A DNA stretch of 64,000 nt, taken from assembly GCA_038501625.1 (NCBI GenBank), contig JAZAYU010000176.1, forward strand, positions 62,001 to 126,000, written 5' to 3'. Within the stretch, counting starts at the first letter, position 1. The number at the start of each line of letters is the position of its first letter. A program made the translations under genes and the position numbers. This DNA comes from Corbicula japonica. Taxonomy: Eukaryota; Mollusca; Bivalvia; Venerida; Cyrenidae. Below, piece after piece: positions 57,001 to 64,000 of the stretch. Below the pieces are notes generated by a model. The model ran no database searches. It was not told the origin of the DNA and saw nothing but the letters and a program-made list of their open reading frames with translations.

Positions 57001-60000
57001 ACTTGTATCAAATTTAGCATGGTCGCGAAAATGTATGACTTTTTCATTTTTCCATGTTTCGTTCCAAAATAAATCAAAAGAACGATTTAAAATAAATAAA
57101 TCAACCAATTTAGACATATTTTATCATGTTTTACATTTAAAACGATCTTTAAAATTCTTAAAAAAATGTTTTCTAAAGTTAACCTAGATCCTGGACAACA
57201 CATCGACAGCAACAATTTGTCAACAAAAGAATTAGAAAATCAAACAGATACAGTACCATTATTATTATATTTTTAGTCTTGATTTTTTGCCTGATGTTTG
57301 ATAGATTTGGTTTTTCATTCAAAAAAGGTGAAATAAGCATATCAGGAATTGCCACAAGCCAGAACGAAATGCAAATTATGGTAAAATTTGCAGACGTCTT
57401 AGACTGGTCTTAAACCCCACCCACCTGTTTTGATTCGTCAATTGGACATCGATTTGTGTAAACAAAGGCCTTTTAGCTGTAAATTTTTAACGAGGGAAAA
57501 AGCCTGGGGCTGCTTTTGAGAGAAGACACATGATTACTTGGATTTTACAATAAACAGGAAGGCATAGCGTTAACTGTTAAAGGCATAGCGGGATAATTTA
57601 AGAGTAGCGGAAGTACAGTAGTTGAGATCAAAGCGTAGCGCTCCCGCTATGCTAAAATGGGCTGGGGAGAACCCTGATATACATTTTTACTATGGATAAC
57701 ATATTACTTCTTTGTGCCTTACGCAGATTGAATATTGAATGGCAATGCTGTAATACATGTACATATATGTCCTGTAACTAGCAAGTCACATTTGAGAAAT
57801 AAATCTAAATTTTGTGTATCAGCAAAAAGCTTTAACGAATTTGATATAATTATACGCCTTTTACGATTATTTTTGGTCAAAGAAGATAAATTGGGAATGG
57901 TTTTGTCTATTAACAGTGGTTCCATTTGACCAGGGAGATGACCCTATGACCGTTGAAATTTCCAAAATGCCTTAATTTGACCCCCAGGATTTTAGCTGAA
58001 GGGTCATTTTTTCCTTTAATTTAGGGTATTTTAGGCTCAAAATTGAGTGAATCCCTTGAAAATGGACACAATGAGATTCAGCATAGTGGAACCCCTGATA
58101 AAGTAAATGCATGAAAAGAGAGTTTACTGTAATCGCTGTCTCTCAAGCTCTAACTTCTTCTCCTCTTCTTCACGACGTTTTGCTCGTATAATAAGATCAT
58201 CATCACTGCTGGAACTGCTCGACGACAAGGAACGATGTCTGAAATACATTCAATATTGGATTGTACTCGCATAACTCAATGGTGTAAAGATACTTTTGGG
58301 GTGAAACTAGTTGATTTTATTATTTTAAAGGAAATATTTAGAGGGAAAGATGCCTGTAAATGGCCCCTATTAAAGAATGAAAAAAAAAGCCACGTGTGAG
58401 GTAAATACTAAAGTGGGGCACTGTTTAATGCAATTTTTTAAAAAGGAGTCCAACATAATTAAACTAGTAGTGTCTTTTCATTTTTATTTAACAATTTCTT
58501 TCGTATTGTAATTATCTGCAATGTACATAAATTTATCATGTATACTTAATCTGAAATTATAAGAACAACATGTTTTGTTAAAATACCTCGCAAGAAGCCT
58601 GCAGTAGATCCTGAATAGATTATATTCATGAAACATTTTAGCAATATTTATTATTATAATAAGTTCTCCTTTCATATATAATCATTTTACTTTATCATTT
58701 CGGTTATTTAGTGTTTTATTTTTTGGTGGAATTTAACCGAGGAAAAGATTAAGTGTGAAACTGATACACAATTCGATAAGACTTAAATTTTGTGAAAAAC
58801 ATGTCAAGTGGCTGACTTTTCTAAAAAGTGTTTACATTTATGCTCAAAAACATATATTTTTTATTATTTATCTTCTTAATGATAAACAGTAAAAATTGTA
58901 GTGACAGCAGCAGAAGGTCACTTCCAACAGACTATTAAGCTAGCTTTTTAGCGATGTAGTGAAAGTGTACCAACTGCCTAAACTAATTAAGGTTTCAGAA
59001 CTGTAATATTCACTTTTGCGGAATGGGATTCTGCTGTTTTCATTTCCAAGTATATCCATTTAGACATCTAAACAAGAGTTTTTAAAAACATTTACCGCCT
59101 GTAACTAGAGAAATTCAGTATTTAATGCATCACACAAGCTAAAAATGACACGCGCACACTACCAGGTAGATCAAACGTATTTATAGCAAAGCCGAAATAA
59201 ACTGGGATGGTTGTTTCGAGCCAACAACGTCTTTTGAAGTTGCGTTTGATGTTCGGCGGCATCGATTTTATTGCCTCCATACGAAATACACAGCACGATT
59301 TTTTGTAAGGGATTCATGCGGTTTTTATAAGTTAACGGCTGTTTTTCAAATTATGCGGATTATAAATGTAACAATTAAAGATAAATGGAAATAAAATGCG
59401 GATTTCGTAAGAACCGACATCACCATCAAGGTAATTTATTTAAACTTATTTAAATCGTGCAAACTGGCTTTTACCAGTGTTTTACTATCATTTAATGGAA
59501 AAAGTGGGGTCTACATGTTGATCGCGTTTTATTTCATTATGCGTTATATCGGATTGTCAAATGAGTACTTCAAGAAAAACAAGTATCGGTAAAATCACAA
59601 TGACCGTAATGTGTGAAAAACTCTGAAAGCCAGATGACATGTTAAGATTCCCTTGGTAAAATCAGTGTCACCCTTAATCGGCAGCTTGGTCTCACCTGCC
59701 ATTGAGGGTATGTCACTAGACTAAGGTGGTAAAACTGAAAGCATAATGCCATGTTTGAGATTCTTTTGGAATGTTTGACAAGATATTGCGATGACACACA
59801 TTCGGCTTGAATTTTATTCAAAACTCGCACATTTTGGTCATATGTCATTCCCGCCAATTTCTCGAATATTACTCTTCATTTTAAGTGTCTATATCTTCAA
59901 ATTGTCTAACATAATAATTGTCATGGGTCAAATGCGTATGTGCTACACTGAAAAAGTATAGCTGGCTATTGTTACCTACGCTGAGGCACACGGGAACCGG

Positions 60001-63000
60001 CGATTCAAAATGGCGACCAGTCTGAAAAAGAGGCCGCTGCTTATACATAGAGTGAGGCTTTTTTCACCCATTCCCATTGGGGTTTTGGGGGGTGCGGCTT
60101 ATATATCCGGGTAGTATGGCATCCAGTTGATGAAAACATCAAGAAGAATGTGAGAAAAGACAATATTTCATGTATGCCTTATTCTCATCGATTCGGGATT
60201 TCCCATCGATTCGTTACGTCATAAAATGGCCAGAATCGCCGCTCGTGCGCTGTAAATTTCGTCCGAGTACTACGCAAGTTTCACTGTGAGCAGTTTCCAA
60301 CGCATTAAGAACAATTAACATGCGAACTAAGCATGTAACCCCTCTAAATATCAAATTATATTTGCCTAAATTACAGTTTCCTTTAGAAAATTACTGTTTT
60401 GTCCCAAATTTCACTAAAAAGCAACATTCGCCCGCTTCTGTTTTAACACCGCCATTTTCAAGGGAAATCACTGTGAATAGTTTTCCAATAAAACGACCTT
60501 GAACTACGTCACAGTTCATAAAGTATGTGCCATAGAGCGGAACGTAGTCCAATTAAAAGCCAATTATGAAATGCTTAACTGGGCGCAGTGTGACACTAGT
60601 GCGAACAATGGCATTCTGTACGAAAATCCGGGTAGTTAGACGACACATAGTACATTCCTATGCCCCAACTGTGAAAATTAGACAATCCAAGATGATAGTT
60701 TAGTTTTATTTCGGTGTTTTCAATGTTATAATTGGTCAGTTTCAGTTAAATAAAACTGTTTGTTTTTTTAGTTGACTTTTGTTCATATGAAATGTTGTTA
60801 AATTCTTTAATGGTTACCAACTTCAATATCATTAAAAGGATTAATTCGCTCCAAAATGTTGGATATTTTTTACTACTTACTATTAATGGAAAGCAACCTT
60901 CAATTTCTAATCCGAACTGTAGCGCGTGCCCTTACCTGCTGTCAACATTCCCGTCATCCAATCGAAATCCCGAACCGATGGGAAAAACTTTGACCTGCGA
61001 TGATTAGCATGGTTGACTAATTCAGGTACGATTTTTTTTCAACACTGAGATTTTTAACGAATTTTTTGTTGGAATTGTATAGTAAAATGGTTTGTTTATA
61101 CGATTATGTTTTAAAATGGTGTGTTTAATTTGTTTGATATGTTTTATTATCTCTTAATACCACATAAGCGTCCCGAATCGACAAGAACACAGCATAATAG
61201 ACTTTTGTAGGAGTGAATTTTATCGAAAAAGAACAAAAAGCTATTTTTAAGAAAGCGAAATTGCAAGTAATCACTCGTCGAATGTAGCAACTTTTAATGT
61301 AATATGAAAAGTTCAGAGGTAGTAAACAAATTGTCCAAATTACCATTTTGCAGAAACTAGTGTACCAACATGAAAAGCGTGCATTTCATGAATATTTACA
61401 TGAAAACACCAGTGTATTTACCGACGGTTGTTATATTTAAAGGCACCATTACATTTAAGGTTACTCCAGTGCTCACGCTGTCAGTCGACATTGTCGCCAT
61501 TTGCGATAATTTTACGTTTTTGTCGATTATTTCAAAGAATTGGCGGTAAAATTTGGCGATTAAATAATTGTCAAAAAAAGCAAGATATTGTTAGCTAATT
61601 TGCATTCACTTTGCCCTGAGCGGTCGCCACATTTCTGATAATTGTAGGTTGTTAATCCCCTAATTGAACTAACAAAGTGTCACTAAAGATAATCACCTTG
61701 CCTACGGGTCAATGATTGATGTTTGTAATCGGTAAACTTTGGGTATTACCATATACGTCATGACAAGGTTGTTACAGTTGCTATTTATAGCTATTATGGA
61801 TTCCCCTATCATATGTTTAACAAAGCAGACAAATATTTTAAGAATAAGTGATGTGTTCTTTTTTTCTAACCTTATAGTAAATACGGGCCAAATTCTAAAT
61901 CCATTCTCAAAGCAAAAACCTAGCCGGATAATCTACCTCAAGTGATGAATAGGACGAAAATTCGCGGTATGAATTGCCGATTTTTAACCATGTTAACGGA
62001 GAAAATACTTTCCATTTTCTCATAAAATGTGTTAAATCAGCTGCTTTGGTTATTTTTTGCTTTGGAAATGTTATTTCACATTGCAATTTTCTACTAGTTT
62101 ATTAGTAATTACATTTGTCATCCATTTTCGCGACTTCTATTTTTGACATACCATCAGTCTAGTCCCGAATCGTCTTTGCAACTACCCATTAACATATCAA
62201 CTCATTCTAAGCAGAAAATTTATGTAAATTAAATTATTTCGCCCAAAACTTTAATGCAATATTTGACATGGTTTGGTTAAGACTTCCTTGAAGTATAAAG
62301 ACCTTTTTGGTATACAAATAACAATTTTACATAGCAGTGAATCCAATTAATTTTGTCTGCAATAGTGAAGTGAAGAATGCCTTATTATTAAAAATTGTCT
62401 GTTATTTTACATAAAGCCAATTATTTTCATTGACTAGGTTAAATTAATAAAGTAAATAGTTAATCTTCATAACATAGATATTATCTTAGATAAAATCATC
62501 TGAATTAAAAAACAACAACAAATAATTATAATGCTATTTTCCACGCATGTGGAAACAACGCATGAACTTTGGCTATTAATATATTTTTCAAAAATTTTGT
62601 GGCTATTATTTTAAAACTGCCAGCGTGAGCACTGTTACTCCCAACCTGTGGATGGGTGTCTGATAGGATCACAGGTTAGTTTGTTTTTTAACTTTTGTAT
62701 TTAGTATGGACCAGTCTATAAAAAAGAAAAGGAAAAAAAAGATGTTTGTCCAGTGTAGACCTGTAATTCATATATTGATTAAAGAGGGGTCAAATAAAAA
62801 CTTTGGATAAAAGCTGGGTTCTTCAACTCACCTGCGGTTTTAACTGTTTCGACCCAGTTTAATTGCCGTCGTACATGATATTCGTTTGATCAACAAAAAC
62901 TCTATATTAATTTATCATTCTACATCAAACAGCTTAACCGCGATTCTAAAAAAATGTAACCACCTGCGTTTCCTTTCCCTGTCCCTGGATCGTGAACGAA

Positions 63001-63136
63001 CTCGACTGTGCCTGTGATTTTTGTCCCGCGATGTGGATCGCGACCTCGTCCTTCTTTTCTTATGCTTACTACGATGTTTCGTTGAAGTCTTGCTTGCTTT
63101 ACTTGCGGAACGACTTCTACTTCTTGATCGTCCCAT
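50846..63136 (-). CDS. ARGLU1: ARGLU1, arginine and glutamate-rich protein 1 (complete, 5 coding exons)
   Basis: Exons from 5' to 3': 63136-62964, 58238-58128, 56472-56247, 52242-52159 and 51007-50846. Phases fit throughout and give 251 residues (human 273). Residues 1-58 are an Arg/Ser domain ([18 protein letters not shown]...). Residues 60-66 are a run of serines before an acidic DDD. Residues about 80-235 form a continuous Glu/Arg/Lys helix including [20 protein letters not shown], matching the family. The C-terminus is [16 protein letters not shown]1 is a nuclear RNA-binding splicing modulator that also contacts the Mediator subunit MED1. The first intron is 4.7 kb and no additional conserved exon was recognised in it. 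The ATG has a short 5' leader and a CRE close upstream. Confidence 0.95.
51031..51246. mobile_element. piggyBac-like MITE, copy 24
   Basis: TTAA-bounded; right TIR worn to ATTGGGTTAA. In ARGLU1 sense its edge lies 23 nt upstream of the exon 5 acceptor. Confidence 0.83.
51367..51876 (-). repeat. Three tRNA-derived SINE-like fragments
   Basis: On the minus strand, TAGCCCAGTAGG (box A-like) is followed by GGTTCCATCACAGGACTGG (box B-like). Clear at about 51480-51550, with partial copies at 51367-51460 and 51800-51870. All lie in ARGLU1 intron 4. Confidence 0.5.
51877..52054. mobile_element. pogo-like MITE, 178 bp, copy 2
   Basis: CAGTCAAACCTGTCTTTAGC ... GCAGGTTTCACTG flanked by TA. Same length and ends as 30629-30806, but the interior repeats GGCTGCTG-type motifs instead of AAAGACCAC. 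Confidence 0.8.
52159..52242 (-). CDS. ARGLU1: ARGLU1 coding exon 4
   Basis: 84 bp, phase 0, encoding [20 protein letters not shown] and IEEAQRKL. The acceptor is TTTTTTAG and the donor GTAATT. Confidence 0.92.
52243..54350. other. ARGLU1 intron 3, upstream part in plus coordinates
   Basis: No exon, RNA gene or clear element recognised. Confidence 0.4.
54351..54489. mobile_element. piggyBac-like MITE, copy 25 (half)
   Basis: ATAACCCTTTATTTC start, one GATCC...GATCAGGATCTACACTG half, then the central TTGGTCAGATATAATC. The second half is absent. Confidence 0.7.
54795..54939. repeat. 145-bp near-perfect palindrome
   Basis: ATAAATATCACATCCCATTG at the left and its complement at the right, with arms of about 65 bp containing GAAACAGTACGAAATGTTAACCC and a loop TCGGCTAACGCCTC. 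There are very few mismatches. An open frame crosses it on the minus strand but is not a gene. Confidence 0.92.
55377..55524. mobile_element. Palindromic MITE, copy 3 (best preserved)
   Basis: TCAGTGCCCAAGATCATAAA at the left matches the complement of the right end almost base for base over 25 bp. The arms continue through GATCAGTCTCAAATCTCAA to a GCTGAAAT centre. Confidence 0.9.
56247..56472 (-). CDS. ARGLU1: ARGLU1 coding exon 3 (coiled coil)
   Basis: 226 bp encoding [20 protein letters not shown] through [14 protein letters not shown], the most conserved part of the family. The acceptor is TGCTTCAG and the donor GTAACA. Confidence 0.94.
56507..57675. mobile_element. Element with perfect 15-bp ends CAGGGTTCTCCCCAG
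   Basis: The left end CAGGGTTCTCCCCAG and right end CTGGGGAGAACCCTG are exact inverted repeats. The sub-terminal right part carries GATCAAAGCGTAGCGCTCCC. About 1.17 kb, no transposase. The ends look hAT-like, but I cannot see a clean 8-bp target duplication (only ATATA on both sides). Confidence 0.75.
57917..58098. repeat. Interspersed repeat ending TGGAACCCCTG, copy 2 (inverted relative to 45408)
   Basis: Begins GTGGTTCCATTTGACCAGGG, contains AGCTGAAGGGTCATTTTTTCC and GAGATTCAGC, and ends AGTGGAACCCC. It lies in ARGLU1 intron 2, 30 bp from exon 2. Confidence 0.6.
58128..58238 (-). CDS. ARGLU1: ARGLU1 coding exon 2
   Basis: 111 bp encoding [20 protein letters not shown] and the start of the acidic-basic helix ([16 protein letters not shown]). 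The acceptor is TATTTCAG and the donor GTAAAC. Confidence 0.9.
58239..61460. other. ARGLU1 intron 1, first part
   Basis: No exon recognised. Near 59940-60118 are CCGGATATATAAGCCGCAC-type motifs related to the MITE at 46109, without clear boundaries. Confidence 0.4.
61467..62634. mobile_element. Non-autonomous element with CAGTGCTCACGCTG ends
   Basis: CAGTGCTCACGCTGTCAGT at the left and its near-exact complement CTGCCAGCGTGAGCACTG at the right, with a 6-bp duplication TTACTC at 61461-61466 and 62635-62640. 1168 bp with no transposase. Superfamily not assigned. Confidence 0.82.
62964..63136 (-). CDS. ARGLU1: ARGLU1 coding exon 1 (RS domain)
   Basis: Starts [10 protein letters not shown] and ends RDRERKR plus two bases of an Arg codon. 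The donor is GTGGTT, which is not strong. Confidence 0.92.
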
Positions 63137-63300
63137 TTTTTCGGGATTAATTGCGGAAATTTTGCAAAAATTCTAAAAACGTTTAAGAAAAATGGCCGAC
63201 TGTTCGTGACGTCATAGGGTACAAACATACCAGACCAATCTGAATAACGGACACCGGCGAATATGTACGGAAATTCTTAGCCGCAATTGGTTTACCTGCT
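63137..63300 (-). promoter_or_regulatory. Likely ARGLU1 promoter with a full CRE
   Basis: TGACGTCA, the full CREB/ATF palindrome, lies at 63207-63214, 71 bp upstream of the ATG. AAAATGGCCGAC at 63188-63200 resembles a YY1 site. There is no obvious TATA box. The initiation site is inferred to lie between about 63150 and 63200. Confidence 0.5.
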
Positions 63301-64000
63301 AACTGTGCAAACCAAAAATATAACCGACGGAGAAGATCAGCTATTGAGGTTCAATTGTTTTCTTTTTTCATATCGGACGTCCAAACGAAATTAAGCGGTC
63401 CCTGGATTCATGGAAATCAACCGCGAATGGTATTTTAAATTATAACTTAGATCATGGTTCGCAATTTCCTATAAAAGACTTTATGAGGCACGTCAATGGA
63501 AATGGTTTATTCGGGGTATCCAGTATAAAATGGCCACTTATCAAAACGACCCACAGTCAAAACATAAGCAATAACAAAGTATTTCCAAAGACCTATATTA
63601 TTATATATATATAGGTCTCTGGTATTTCTGAATGTTTAATGGTTTAACAATAATTGCGTGAAGAATTTTTAGAATAATTTGCTTGAAGTTCTTTCATTGT
63701 ATATGTTGGATAGATAGATATGTGGCCAAACTGGTTACAACTTCACGATTTTTGAAGACATAAGCCATTCAAATTTCTGAGCATTAGAAAATGATTCAAA
63801 ATTTTTATTTATATCAATTATTCTATCAAAGAACGGTTTTCTACTATTATCAAAACTATGGCAAGACATTGAAAAATGAATTTCATCCTCAACTTAATTT
63901 GAAGAACACAAAATCAACAGCGTTGATTTTCGGTATCTTTAGTCTGGTCTGGGTTTGGTTTACTGGCTAACTGAAAATGGGCCAAAATATCACAACACTG
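63301..64000. other. Upstream flank, no gene recognised
   Basis: AT-rich with a short TATATA run near 63600. No coding region or element found. Confidence 0.4.

Noticed and set aside
62920..63228. 102-residue minus-strand frame overlapping ARGLU1 exon 1
   Set aside because: Out of frame with the RS domain; it runs across the promoter and past the donor without family likeness.

Overview
The window is nuclear DNA of an animal, most likely a bivalve mollusc. Genes are split by GT-AG introns, exons are short, DNA is AT-rich, and there is no bacterial-style gene packing. The bivalve call rests on the three recognisable genes being animal orthologues and on tandem-core elements beginning AGCTCACC, which resemble the 'pearl'-type repeats described in bivalves. 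The species is not fixed by anything I can see.

Four genes can be built exon by exon with consistent splice phases. (1) CEP19, plus strand, 219-725: a complete coding region in one exon, with its upstream intron running off the window. (2) TAF6, minus strand, 33482 down to 21176: eleven coding exons joining in frame to 617 residues, with the histone fold, HEAT-repeat domain and a low-complexity tail. (3) A small CAP-Gly protein, plus strand, 36701-40163: five exons, 238 residues from the first visible Met, not assigned to a named family. It lies head-to-head with TAF6 across about 3.2 kb. (4) ARGLU1, minus strand, 63136 down to 50846: five coding exons, 251 residues, with an RS-rich N-terminus and a Glu/Arg coiled coil, and a full CRE 71 bp upstream of its ATG.

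Everything else is repeat-dominated. From 0.7 to 7.5 kb there are short inverted-repeat elements. From 7.6 to 13.9 kb there is a recent roughly 4 kb duplication, each copy carrying a Helentron/pearl-like element with a 166-bp tandem core (about 18 units against about 7). From 14.66 to 19.54 kb there is a 33-bp minisatellite with 1.76-kb and 263-bp higher-order duplications, split by a decayed hAT transposon with a perfect 8-bp target duplication. From 28.74 to 30.07 kb there is an unusual inverted pair of arrays of a degenerate 21-bp unit. From 46.87 to 49.07 kb a second pearl-like family, with matching ends but an unrelated 145-bp core, sits inside an older MITE.

The most frequent element is a TTAA-flanked, CCCTTT-ended MITE of about 235 bp, piggyBac-like, with about 25 copies here, several lying within tens of bases of splice sites. 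Other families seen: a MULE-like MITE with 9-10 bp target duplications, pogo-like MITEs with TA duplications, a 145-bp palindromic MITE, tRNA-derived SINE-like repeats, and a mariner transposase pseudogene. Coordinates and phases were worked out by eye. Family names for MITEs are inferred from ends and target duplications only.
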